From Methanoculleus marisnigri (lineage in GTDB: Archaea > Halobacteriota > Methanomicrobia > Methanomicrobiales > Methanoculleaceae), in NCBI GenBank assembly GCA_002503885.1, contig DASQ01000105.1:1-17128 (forward strand): a stretch of 17,128 bases of DNA. Reading direction: 5' to 3'. This document shows positions 6,699-14,556 of the stretch, piece by piece. Each line of letters opens with the position of its first letter. The stretch's first letter is position 1. A program made the position numbers and the translations under genes. The notes beneath the pieces are model-generated. The model saw only the letters and a list, made by a program, of their open reading frames with translations. It did no database searches and was not told where the DNA came from.

Positions 6699-7745
6699 AT
6701 GCAGGAAGTCACACCGTACGTCGTCACCGGCCGCACACTCCTCGGCGAAGACCTCAGAGAAGAAGATGTCGCCATCACCGTCTCCGCGGGTATCATCACC
6801 TCGATAGAGCCCTATCCCGGGATGCCGGACCGGTGGATCGTGCCCGCTCTCTTCAACGCCCATACGCACCTCGGCGACACCGTCGCGATGGATCTCCCCG
6901 CCCGCGGCAGCCTCGCGGACCTCGTCAAACCCCCTGGCGGTCTGAAACACAGGATCCTTGCGGCAACCCCGCGGGCCGAACTCGTCCTGGGGATGCGCTC
7001 GAGTATCATGACGATGATCGCGACCGGGACCGCCGGGTTTGCCGACTTCAGGGAAGGGGGGGCCGACGGTGTGGCGGCGCTCCGCGAGGCTGCGGCCGGG
7101 CTCGACTGCCGGCCCGTCATCCTCGGCCGGGAAGGCGGAGAACAGGTGAGCGACGGGGCGGGCATCAGCAGCGTCCACGATGTGGTAAACGCCGAAGAGA
7201 TCGTCAGGGATGCACGAGCCGCCGGCAGGCTTGTCGCCTTCCATGCCGGGGAGAAGAACCCGGACGATATCGAAGAAGCGCTCGCATTTGAGCCCGATCT
7301 GCTCGTCCACTGCACCCACGCAACAGACGCACAGCTGCGGCAGATCGTCGATATGGGTATTCCCATCGTTGTCTGCCCGAGGTCGAACTGGCTGCTCGGG
7401 GTTGCGGCGTCGGCGGCCCACCCACCTATCGCGCGCATCCTCGAACTTGGCGGCAGGTTTTATTTGGGGACAGATAACGTCATGTTTGTCCAGCCCGACC
7501 TGCTGCAGGAGATGGCTTTTACCGCAACCGTCTACCGCGCGCCACCCGAAGAGATCCTGCGTGCCGCAATCTCGGGGGCGCGGCTCGCCGGGAGATCAGG
7601 ATTCCTCGATGAGGGGCAGGAAGCGCATTTCCTCGTCGTAAACCCGGCGGAAAGGAATCTCTCCTTCAGCAAAGACATCCTGGCAACCATCGTAAAACGG
7701 CTGGATTCTTCATCTATCTGCCAAACAGTTTTAACCCTGCAATAG
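6699..7745 (+). CDS. Amidohydrolase-superfamily protein, deaminase-like, substrate unknown
   Basis: A 348-residue metal-dependent hydrolase. The N-terminal beta-sandwich part is followed by the metal-binding NAHTHLGD (His55, His57), then FHAGE (His182, Glu185), HCTHAT (His204, His207) and LGTDN (Asp259). HxH, two further His and the late Asp form the usual amidohydrolase centre. HAGE resembles the adenosine/cytosine deaminase signature, in which the Glu is the proton donor, so a deaminase is more likely than an amidase. It is shorter than the roughly 420-residue SAH/5'-deoxyadenosine deaminases of methanogens, so I do not assign it to those. The chosen ATG (6699) has GAGGT at 6686-6690. The longer in-frame start at 6603 lies inside the divergent Sec61-beta gene. 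The C-terminus ends just before the stress-protein gene, 39 bases away. Confidence 0.85.
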   Translation: MQEVTPYVVTGRTLLGEDLREEDVAITVSAGIITSIEPYPGMPDRWIVPALFNAHTHLGDTVAMDLPARGSLADLVKPPGGLKHRILAATPRAELVLGMRSSIMTMIATGTAGFADFREGGADGVAALREAAAGLDCRPVILGREGGEQVSDGAGISSVHDVVNAEEIVRDARAAGRLVAFHAGEKNPDDIEEALAFEPDLLVHCTHATDAQLRQIVDMGIPIVVCPRSNWLLGVAASAAHPPIARILELGGRFYLGTDNVMFVQPDLLQEMAFTATVYRAPPEEILRAAISGARLAGRSGFLDEGQEAHFLVVNPAERNLSFSKDILATIVKRLDSSSICQTVLTLQ

Positions 7746-7784
7746 AAACCAAATAAGAAGTATCTGTTCTGCGTGGTGGTGTGT

Positions 7785-8213
7785 ATGTTCCGTAAGATAC
7801 TCGTTGCGATAGATGGCTCAGAACCGGCCAACCGGGCTTTCGAAGAGGCTATCGGTGAGGCCGGCGTCTGGGATGCCGAAGTTCATGTCGTTTATGTGGT
7901 TGAATCCGGGCTCTTTTCATCCCTTCCCATGGACAACACACTCGAAATAATCTACAGTGTTTTGCAGAAGGAAGGCGAGGAAATTCTTGAAGCGGCTCGT
8001 AAGAAAGCTGATGCGGCAGGCGTTTCGCTTACGACGCATCTCCGTCAGGGGCACGCGGGCTCCCAGATCGTCTCCCTCGCCGAAGAACTGGGAGCCGATC
8101 TCATCCTCCTCGGGTCCTACGGCAAGAGCGGCGTCGACCGTCTCCTGCTCGGGAGTGTGACCGACTACGTGGTGCAAAACAGCCCCATCACGACAACGGT
8201 GGTGAGATCATAG
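7785..8213 (+). CDS. Universal stress protein (UspA family), ATP-binding type
   Basis: A 142-residue single-domain Usp. It begins with the typical strand KILVAIDGSEPANRAFEEAI and ends with ILLGSYGKSGVDRLLLGS, an exact G-x2-G-x9-G-S nucleotide-binding motif, so it is expected to bind ATP. Usp proteins are cytoplasmic regulators whose partners vary. The start is set at the ATG at 7785, where homology begins; in-frame GTG codons at 7773, 7776 and 7779 are alternatives. The GGTGGTG just upstream probably acts as the ribosome site. The next gene, a CBS protein, starts 14 bases after its stop, so the two are probably co-transcribed. Confidence 0.92.
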   Translation: MFRKILVAIDGSEPANRAFEEAIGEAGVWDAEVHVVYVVESGLFSSLPMDNTLEIIYSVLQKEGEEILEAARKKADAAGVSLTTHLRQGHAGSQIVSLAEELGADLILLGSYGKSGVDRLLLGSVTDYVVQNSPITTTVVRS

Positions 8214-8227
8214 TCTCCCCTCAGCAG

Positions 8228-9088
8228 ATGCTCGTCCGGAACTTTATGGTGACGGACGTCGTCTGTGTTGAGATCCCCGGAAATAGGGACGATGTCCTGC
8301 GTATCCTGAAACGCACGGGCATAAGCGGCGTCCCGGTTTTGAAGAACGGCGAACTCGTCGGCATCATCACCCGAAAGGACCTCCTCCGCAAAGCGGACGA
8401 GACCCAGCTCGGGCTCCTGATGACGCCTGACCCGGTCGTCATCAGGCCCGACGCCCCGATCACAGAAGCGGCCCAGCTGATGGTGCGGCATAACATCCGA
8501 AGGCTCCCCGTCATGGAAGGCGGGTCGATGATCGGGCTCATCAGCGTGGCCGACCTCATCGGCGCCATCGCCCAGATGCGCCTTACCATGCCCATCAAGG
8601 ACAACTACGTCAGCAAGACCTACGCTCTCTGGGAGGATACGCCTCTCTCGCTCGTCGGAAGGGTCCTTGAGATCTCAGGCTACGATGCCATCCCCATCCT
8701 GATGGAAGACGGCACGCTCACCGGCATCATATCGGAGCGGGACCTCATCCGGCATTCCCGCATCGAGGACGGCGTCGAGGTCAGCGACTTCTCGAACGGT
8801 ACGGACGACGATGAGTGGACCTGGGAGAGCATCCGGGACATGCACACCATCAGTTACGGGATCTCCAGGATCCAGCTCCTTCCGATCCCCGTGAAGAACG
8901 CGATGGTGAAAAACGTCCTCGCTGTTCCCTTAAACGCAGAGGTCGGCGAATGCGCACTCAAGATGAGGCGATCCCGGGTCGACCAGCTCCCGGTGGTCAA
9001 CGGGAACAAGCGGCTCGTTGCCATGCTCTTTGATCGGGAGCTGATCAAGGTCCTGCTGCCTGACCCGCAGGGCCTGCGAAAGAGTTAA
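8228..9088 (+). CDS. Four-CBS-motif regulatory protein
   Basis: A 286-residue protein made almost only of CBS motifs, which bind adenosyl ligands such as AMP, ATP or SAM. CBS1 spans about residues 4-56 (GISGVPVLKNGELVGIITRKDL). CBS2 is about 62-115 (NIRRLPVMEGGSMIGLISVADL). CBS3 is about 124-180 (YDAIPILMEDGTLTGIISERDL). CBS4 is about 223-281 (VDQLPVVNGNKRLVAMLFDREL). An acidic, tryptophan-containing insert (DDDEWTWESIRD) separates CBS3 and CBS4. No catalytic, DNA-binding or membrane part is seen. The ATG at 8228 has only a weak ribosome site, and the gene follows the Usp by 14 bases, suggesting coupling. Two nucleotide-binding proteins in one transcript suggest an energy-sensing pair, but the target is unknown. 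Confidence 0.9.
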   Translation: MLVRNFMVTDVVCVEIPGNRDDVLRILKRTGISGVPVLKNGELVGIITRKDLLRKADETQLGLLMTPDPVVIRPDAPITEAAQLMVRHNIRRLPVMEGGSMIGLISVADLIGAIAQMRLTMPIKDNYVSKTYALWEDTPLSLVGRVLEISGYDAIPILMEDGTLTGIISERDLIRHSRIEDGVEVSDFSNGTDDDEWTWESIRDMHTISYGISRIQLLPIPVKNAMVKNVLAVPLNAEVGECALKMRRSRVDQLPVVNGNKRLVAMLFDRELIKVLLPDPQGLRKS

Positions 9089-9097
9089 GGAGCAACA

Positions 9098-9172
9098 TTC
9101 ATATAACATACAGATGCTTATCGTGTCGTGCCATAACCGGGTACGACGATAAATTTATGTTTTATGGTATCG
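9098..9172 (+). promoter_or_regulatory. Promoter region of the proteasome beta gene
   Basis: The 144 bases between the CBS stop (9088) and psmB (9233) are AT-rich with two TATA-like elements: CATATAACATAC (9099-9110) and AAATTTATG/TTTTATGG (9151-9166). The second predicts initiation near 9185 and a leader of about 50 bases. Between them an imperfect inverted repeat, ATCGTGTCGT (9120-9129) and ACGACGAT (9143-9150), abuts the second TATA element and could be an operator or a terminator of the preceding operon. Confidence 0.45.
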
Positions 9173-9232
9173 CTATACGCTTAACCGCTTTTGAGCGAGA
9201 TAAAGCGTTTTAATGGTTTTAGGGGTGCTTCA

Positions 9233-9877
9233 ATGCTTGATACTTCCCAAGAGATTAAGAAAGGTACAACCACAGTAGGGCTGATCTTTGATGGTGGCGT
9301 AGTCCTGGTAACAGAGATGCGAGCGACGATGGGGAACATGATCGCGAGCAAGCGTGCCAAGAAGATCTACCAGATCACGCCGAGAATCGGTCTGACCATC
9401 GCCGGCGGTGTCGGTGATGCGCAGCAACTCGTCCGGATCCTCCAGGTCGAGTGCAACCTCTTTGAGATGCGCCGCGGCAAGACCATGTCGGTCGGTGCGG
9501 CATCGACCCTGCTCTCGAACTACTTAAACCAGAACCGCTACTATCCCTACTACGTCCAGCTTCTGATGGGCGGATTCGACAACGAGGGGCCGAGCGTTTA
9601 CTCCGTCGACGCCATGGGTGGAGCGACCAAGGAAGAGGATATCGTCGCAACCGGCTCGGGTTCTCCCTTCGCCTACGGTGTGCTCGAAGACCAGTACCGC
9701 CCCGACATGAAGGAGGACGACGCGAAGGACCTCGCCGTCCGCGCTGTCCGTTCGGCGATGCGCCGTGACTCCGCATCCGGGGAGGACATCATGGTGGTCG
9801 TGATAACGAAGGACAAATACGAAGAACACATAGAGAGCGGGCTGCAGAGGCCATCTGTGGCCCGCCCGACACCCTGA
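9233..9877 (+). CDS. psmB: 20S proteasome beta subunit precursor
   Basis: The catalytic beta subunit of the archaeal 20S proteasome, a 214-residue precursor. The propeptide MLDTSQEIKKG is expected to be removed between Gly11 and Thr12, freeing Thr12 as the N-terminal nucleophile (TTTVGL). In mature numbering Glu17 and Lys33 are present (residues 28 and 44 of the precursor), and the conserved GSGSP and RDSASG segments follow. All residues needed for Thr-protease activity are therefore in place. The ATG at 9233 is chosen because it gives the expected short propeptide and has AGGGGTG (9221-9227) upstream; the frame extends to a TTG at 9191. It is followed after 20 bases by aCPSF1. No alpha-subunit gene is in this window. 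Confidence 0.96.
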   Translation: MLDTSQEIKKGTTTVGLIFDGGVVLVTEMRATMGNMIASKRAKKIYQITPRIGLTIAGGVGDAQQLVRILQVECNLFEMRRGKTMSVGAASTLLSNYLNQNRYYPYYVQLLMGGFDNEGPSVYSVDAMGGATKEEDIVATGSGSPFAYGVLEDQYRPDMKEDDAKDLAVRAVRSAMRRDSASGEDIMVVVITKDKYEEHIESGLQRPSVARPTP

Positions 9878-9897
9878 CATTTTTTAGGACGATTTTA

Positions 9898-11790
9898 ATG
9901 GTGATTGAAGAGAAACTCCAGGAGCTTAAGGAGCAGATCAACAAGATTGTTCCCGGTGGGATTACAATCTCAAATGTCGAATTTGAGGGCCCTGAGCTCG
10001 TCATTTATACCGATGACCCGAAACAGTTTGCCGATCAGGCCGACCTGATAAAAATACTGGCACGTGACCTCAGAAAGCGCATCGTCGTGCGCCCGAATAT
10101 CCTTGAAGACCCGGAACGGGCGGCCCAGGAGATCCGGGCCGTTGTGCCGGAGGGTGCGGGGATCACCGATCTCTTCTTTGACCCGGAGACGGGCGAGGTC
10201 CTGATCGAAGCGGAGAAGCCCGGCGTGGTCATCGGCAAGAACGGCGTGACGCTCCGCGACATCACGAAGCAGATCGGCTGGACGCCCAAGGTGGTCCGGA
10301 CACCGCCCATCGAGAGTACGACGGTGAAGCAGATCCGTACCTACCTCCGGTCGGTGAAGGACGAGCGCAAGACATTCCTGCGGACGATCGGCCGGCGTAT
10401 CCACCGGGAGGTCACGAGCAAAGACCAGTGGCTGAGGGTCACCACGCTCGGATGCTGCCGGGAGGTCGGCCGTGCTGCGTTCCTGATCTCGACGCCGGAG
10501 AGCAAGATCCTGGTGGACTGCGGCGAGAAGCCGGGCAGCGCCGCGAACGGGACGCCGTACCTCTACGTGCCCGAGATCTCTCCGCTCAGCTCGCTCGACG
10601 CGGTGGTGCTCACCCACGCGCACCTCGACCACTGTGCTCTCGTTCCCCTTCTCTTCAAGTACGGTTACGAGGGCCCGGTCTACTCGACCCCCCCGACGAG
10701 GGACCTCTCGACGATGCTCCAGCTCGATTACTTAGACGTCGTTCGGAAGGAGACGGATAAGATCCCCTACACCTCGAACGAGGTGCGGACCTACATGAAG
10801 CACTCCATCACCCTCAACTACGGCAGCGTGACCGATATCGCCCCCGACGTCAAGCTCACCTTCCATAACGCGGGGCATATCCTCGGGTCGGCCATCGCGC
10901 ATTTCCATATCGGGGAGGGGCTCTACAACATCGCGTTCACCGGGGACTTCAACTACCAGAAGTCACGGCTGTTCTCCCCGGCTGTCTCGTCCTTCCCGCG
11001 GCTTGAAGCGCTCTTCATGGAGAGCACCTACGGCGGGGCGAACGACAACCAGCCCCAGAGAAAAGATGCGGAGGATAAACTCTACGAAACGGTCTCGACG
11101 ACGATCCAGCGCGGCGGGAAGGTGATCATCCCTGCGTTTGCCGTCGGGCGGTCGCAGGAGGTCATGCTCGCCCTCGAGGAGGGTATCCGGAAGCAGAGGA
11201 TACCGCCGGTGAAGATCTACCTCGACGGCATGATCAAGGAAGCGACGGCGATCCACACGACCTATCCGGAGTACCTCAACAGCGATCTCAGAACCCAGAT
11301 CTTCCGCGAGGGGTTGAATCCCTTCCTTGCCGAGGCCTTTGTCCAGGTGGACTCACCGGTCCTCCGTGAGAAGGTGATCTCGGGCGAACCCTGTGTCATC
11401 ATCACCACGAGCGGTATGTTAAACGGCGGTCCGGTGATGGAGTACCTCAAGGCCCTCGGCCCCGACGAGCGCAACGCGCTGATTTTCGTCGGCTACCAGG
11501 CAGAGGGGACGCTCGGACGGCGTATCCAGAAGGGATGGCGTGAGATCCCGCTCGGATGGCGCGAGACGATCGTGATCAACCTCGAGATCGCGACGAGCGA
11601 CGGGTTCTCCGGCCACTCGGACCGGAAGCAGCTGATGAACTATGTGGCCCACCTCCAGCCGCGCCCGGAGAAGATCTTCACCATCCACGGCGACGAGAAC
11701 AAGACCCTCGACCTTGCAAGTTCGATCTACAAGCGCTACCGTATCGAGACGCATTCCCCCATGAACCTTGAGACCTATCGCATGATCTAA
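9898..11790 (+). CDS. KH-domain beta-CASP ribonuclease aCPSF1 (transcription termination factor FttA)
   Basis: A 630-residue archaeal CPSF73 homologue. The N-terminal about 145 residues hold the KH region with the loop VIGKNG (GKNG at 113-116). The metallo-beta-lactamase core follows, with HAHLDH (240-245), HNAGHILG (His327) and FTGDF (Asp350). The beta-CASP part has FMESTYGG, PAFAVGRSQE, GHSD (His573) and IHGDE (His598). All metal ligands are intact. The family cleaves RNA at U-rich 3' ends with endo- and 5'-3' exonuclease activity, and drives archaeal transcription termination together with Spt4/5. It starts 20 bases after psmB with AGGA (9886-9889) upstream. A six-T run just after the psmB stop lies in the gap. 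Co-transcription with psmB is likely. The MFS gene begins two bases after its stop. Confidence 0.96.
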   Translation: MVIEEKLQELKEQINKIVPGGITISNVEFEGPELVIYTDDPKQFADQADLIKILARDLRKRIVVRPNILEDPERAAQEIRAVVPEGAGITDLFFDPETGEVLIEAEKPGVVIGKNGVTLRDITKQIGWTPKVVRTPPIESTTVKQIRTYLRSVKDERKTFLRTIGRRIHREVTSKDQWLRVTTLGCCREVGRAAFLISTPESKILVDCGEKPGSAANGTPYLYVPEISPLSSLDAVVLTHAHLDHCALVPLLFKYGYEGPVYSTPPTRDLSTMLQLDYLDVVRKETDKIPYTSNEVRTYMKHSITLNYGSVTDIAPDVKLTFHNAGHILGSAIAHFHIGEGLYNIAFTGDFNYQKSRLFSPAVSSFPRLEALFMESTYGGANDNQPQRKDAEDKLYETVSTTIQRGGKVIIPAFAVGRSQEVMLALEEGIRKQRIPPVKIYLDGMIKEATAIHTTYPEYLNSDLRTQIFREGLNPFLAEAFVQVDSPVLREKVISGEPCVIITTSGMLNGGPVMEYLKALGPDERNALIFVGYQAEGTLGRRIQKGWREIPLGWRETIVINLEIATSDGFSGHSDRKQLMNYVAHLQPRPEKIFTIHGDENKTLDLASSIYKRYRIETHSPMNLETYRMI

Positions 11791-11792
11791 GG

Positions 11793-12860
11793 ATGCTCCG
11801 AAACCTGCCCATTCTCTTCGGGATATTCGTGGTGATGGCGTTATCAAACGCCGTCGTCCCGGTGCTCCCCAATTTTGCCGAAGGGGTGGCACTGCAGGGT
11901 GCGGTCTACGCCGCATACTTTCTGGGCACGTTTGTTACCGTGCTGCCGGCAGGGATAGCAAGCGACCGGATAGGCCGCGTGCCGCTCATCCGTGCCGGCC
12001 TACTCCTGACCCTCGTAAGCGGTGTCCTCATCCTGCTCTTCCCCTCAGGCCTGCCGCTCCTGGTATTCCGGGGAGTCGAGGGGATCGGAGCCGGGCTCTT
12101 CTTCTCGGCGGCGCTTGCGTGGGCAAACTCGCACCCGTCGTCCGGGCAGATCAGCGGCTATGTCATGGCGGCCTTAAACCTCGGCCTGGTCGTGGGGCTC
12201 CTCGCGACAGGCTGGCTGGATGCGGCCCTCGACAGCCATCTTGCGGGAATCGCTCTCTTTACGGTGCTCGCCGTCCCCGCGCTCGGGATGAGTTTCGCAA
12301 TCCGGGAGAGCGAGCGCGGGGAGTTCGCGAGAGCCGACCTTCCTGCAATCGTCAGAAACTACTTCTGGCTCTTTGTCGCAGCGGTCGTCCTCGTGGGGAT
12401 GACCGGGGCGGTGGCGGCCATCTATCCCGGGTATACCGGGAACGATCCGTCGCTCCTTGCTCTTCAGCTCGCGACGATCAATCTCGCGACCGTCGTTGCC
12501 CTGATCGTCGCCCCCCGTTTTGCCCTCCGTCCGGTCCCGACCATCCGGGTCTCCTCGCTCCTGATGGCCGGGGCGGTCGTGGCGGGTTATTTTACGCCCT
12601 ATGCCTTTCCCGTCATCGGCGCCCTTGCCGGGGTGATCATCGTCGCGGCTCTTGCGTTCCTTGCAGAGACGAGGGTCCAGCAGGGCGTGATGACCGGGCT
12701 CTTCAACACCGCCACTTACGCCGGGTTCACGCTTCTTCCCGCCCTTGCCGGGCTGGTCGCGGGAGAACTCGGTTTTCTCGCCGCGTTTCTTCTGCTGGCC
12801 GGGATGGCGGCGGCGGTGGCCATTCCTATCGGCAGGTGCCGGTGCGAGTATCGTGGGTGA
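11793..12860 (+). CDS. MFS transporter, substrate unknown
   Basis: A 355-residue polytopic membrane protein with about 12 predicted hydrophobic helices. The first runs from ILFGIFVVMALSN. The MFS loop signature after helix 2 is present as ASDRIGRVPLIRAG (D-R-x-G-R). Helix 4 has RGVEGIGAGLFF and helix 5 ALNLGLVVG. The second half (from about residue 188) is more divergent. The protein is short for the family, with small loops and a short cytoplasmic C-terminus rich in Arg and Cys. The start ATG lies two bases after the aCPSF1 stop with no room for its own ribosome site except within the end of aCPSF1, so translational coupling is likely. Efflux is common in this size class, but the cargo cannot be told. 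Confidence 0.85.
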   Translation: MLRNLPILFGIFVVMALSNAVVPVLPNFAEGVALQGAVYAAYFLGTFVTVLPAGIASDRIGRVPLIRAGLLLTLVSGVLILLFPSGLPLLVFRGVEGIGAGLFFSAALAWANSHPSSGQISGYVMAALNLGLVVGLLATGWLDAALDSHLAGIALFTVLAVPALGMSFAIRESERGEFARADLPAIVRNYFWLFVAAVVLVGMTGAVAAIYPGYTGNDPSLLALQLATINLATVVALIVAPRFALRPVPTIRVSSLLMAGAVVAGYFTPYAFPVIGALAGVIIVAALAFLAETRVQQGVMTGLFNTATYAGFTLLPALAGLVAGELGFLAAFLLLAGMAAAVAIPIGRCRCEYRG

Positions 12861-12898
12861 CAGAGCGCATATTACCACCTCCGTCCATAGGATCACCC

Positions 12899-14329
12899 AT
12901 GAAGATGCTGATCAACGGCGAGTGGCGTGATTCGGTCTCCGGGAAGATGTTTGCGGTGCATAACCCCGCGACAGGGGACGTGGTCGGGGAAGCACCGCTC
13001 GGCGGCGAGGACGACGTTCGATCGGCCGTACAGGCCGCCGGTGAAGCCTTTGGCGACTGGTCCGCGAAGAGCCCGAGGGACCGCTCGAAAGTCCTCTTCT
13101 TCGCAGCAACGGAGGTGCGCCGCAGGAACACCGATCTTGCGGCGCTCCTGACTGCCGAGCAGGGAAAGCCCATCCGTGAGGCGGTCGACGAGATCAACGG
13201 GTTCGCAAACATCCTCGAGTACTACCATGCCCTCTCTGCAGGGGAGCGGGGGGAGTTCATGAATCTCAGGGGTTATGGCCGCACCACGGTCCTGAGACGC
13301 CCGCTCGGCATCTGCGGCGCGATCGTCCCCTGGAACATGCCGGCGATCATCATGGCCTGGAAGATCGGCCCGGCCCTGACGGCGGGGAACACCGTGATCT
13401 TAAAGCCCGCCCGGACTGCCCCGCTGACCTGCATCAAACTCGCGGAGATCCTCGGGGACGCAGGGCTTCCACCGGGTGTTTTAAACGTCGTCACCGGTCC
13501 CGGGGAGACGGTCGGCCGGGAGATCGCGAGGAACCCGGGCGTTCGGAAGGTCTCGTTCACCGGCGAGGTCGGGACCGGGAGGCAGGTCGCCCTGGACGCC
13601 GCCCCGGCGTTAAAGCGGCTCACGCTGGAACTCGGGGGAAGCGACCCCATGATCGTCTGCGACGATGCCGATATCCCGATGGCCGTCGAGGGGGTCATCA
13701 GGGGACGGTTCTACAACTGCGGGCAGGTCTGCACGGCGGTCAAAAGGCTCTACGTCTACGAGTCGATCGCGGATGAGTTCGTCCGGCGCCTGACGGCGAG
13801 GGTCGAGGCGATCGTGGTCGGGAACGGCATGGACCGCGGCGTCGGCATGGGCCCGCTGAACAACCCTGCGGGCCTTGAACGGGTCGTCAGCCAGGTCGAC
13901 GCCGCCCGGGACCGGGGCGAGGGGGAGATCGTCGCGGGAGGGCAGACTCCGGAGGGTGAGGCGTACAAACACGGTCTTTTCTTCCTGCCGACGCTGATCA
14001 CCGGTGTTCCGCGCGACTCCGTCCTCTTCTCCGAGGAGGTCTTTGGCCCGGTGCTGCCGATCGCCACCGTTTCCGGCCTCGACGAGGCGCTTGATCTCGC
14101 GAACAATTCCCGCTACGGTCTCGGGGCATCGGTGTGGACCCACAGCGCGGACGTGATCGCCCGGGCGACGGACGAACTCGAGGCGGGGATTGTCTGGGTC
14201 AACCAGCACCTGAAGATTCCTCCGGAGGTGCCGTTTGGAGGGACGAAGGCGAGCGGCATCGGCAGAGAGAACGGCAGCCGGGCGCTCGAGGAGTATATGG
14301 AGGAGAAGGCCGTGCTGATACGGCTGTAG
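12899..14329 (+). CDS. NAD(P)-dependent aldehyde dehydrogenase (ALDH superfamily)
   Basis: A 476-residue soluble enzyme that oxidises an aldehyde to its acid. Catalytic features are intact: PWNMP (Asn146), the cofactor lysine in VILKPA (Lys169), FTGEVGTG (220-226), the general base Glu244 in LELGG, and the nucleophile Cys278 in NCGQVCTA. EEVFGP and PFGGTKASGIGREN lie near the C-terminus. It is closest in style to archaeal lactaldehyde, succinate-semialdehyde or glyceraldehyde dehydrogenases; the substrate is not determined by sequence alone. The open frame extends upstream into the MFS gene in another phase, but homology starts at MKMLINGEWRDS. AGGA (12889-12892) supports the ATG at 12899. 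It follows the MFS gene by 38 bases. Confidence 0.93.
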   Translation: MKMLINGEWRDSVSGKMFAVHNPATGDVVGEAPLGGEDDVRSAVQAAGEAFGDWSAKSPRDRSKVLFFAATEVRRRNTDLAALLTAEQGKPIREAVDEINGFANILEYYHALSAGERGEFMNLRGYGRTTVLRRPLGICGAIVPWNMPAIIMAWKIGPALTAGNTVILKPARTAPLTCIKLAEILGDAGLPPGVLNVVTGPGETVGREIARNPGVRKVSFTGEVGTGRQVALDAAPALKRLTLELGGSDPMIVCDDADIPMAVEGVIRGRFYNCGQVCTAVKRLYVYESIADEFVRRLTARVEAIVVGNGMDRGVGMGPLNNPAGLERVVSQVDAARDRGEGEIVAGGQTPEGEAYKHGLFFLPTLITGVPRDSVLFSEEVFGPVLPIATVSGLDEALDLANNSRYGLGASVWTHSADVIARATDELEAGIVWVNQHLKIPPEVPFGGTKASGIGRENGSRALEEYMEEKAVLIRL

Positions 14330-14485
14330 GCCCCCGGGCTCTCTTCATTCTCCGGTGGCGCGGGAGATGGGGAGCCTTTCGGGAATGTGAGGGGTTTGTG
14401 GACCGTGCATCGTCCGGCCGGTCAGGGTCGAGGTCTCCGGTCCATCACAAAATCGGTTGAAGGGGGCCGTTGCGCAATCAGGATT

Positions 14486-14518
14486 ATCTTACTAATTATA
14501 GTAAGATTTATATAATTC
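14486..14518 (+). promoter_or_regulatory. Fasciclin promoter: TATA box with adjacent perfect palindrome
   Basis: ATCTTACT (14486-14493) and AGTAAGAT (14500-14507) are perfect 8-base inverted repeats around AATTAT. The right arm runs directly into the TATA box ATTTATATAATTC (14506-14518). Initiation is predicted near 14537, about 20 bases before the ATG at 14557. The palindrome covers the position where TFB would contact DNA, so it looks like an operator for a repressor, though no regulator gene is nearby. Confidence 0.6.
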
Positions 14519-14556
14519 AATACGTATCCTTCCCCCTCCCAAGAGGGGATGGTAGT

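Noticed and set aside
12119..12898. In-frame upstream extension of the aldehyde dehydrogenase
   Set aside because: The extension overlaps the MFS gene in another frame and is Arg/Pro-rich; ALDH homology begins at 12899, where a ribosome site is present.
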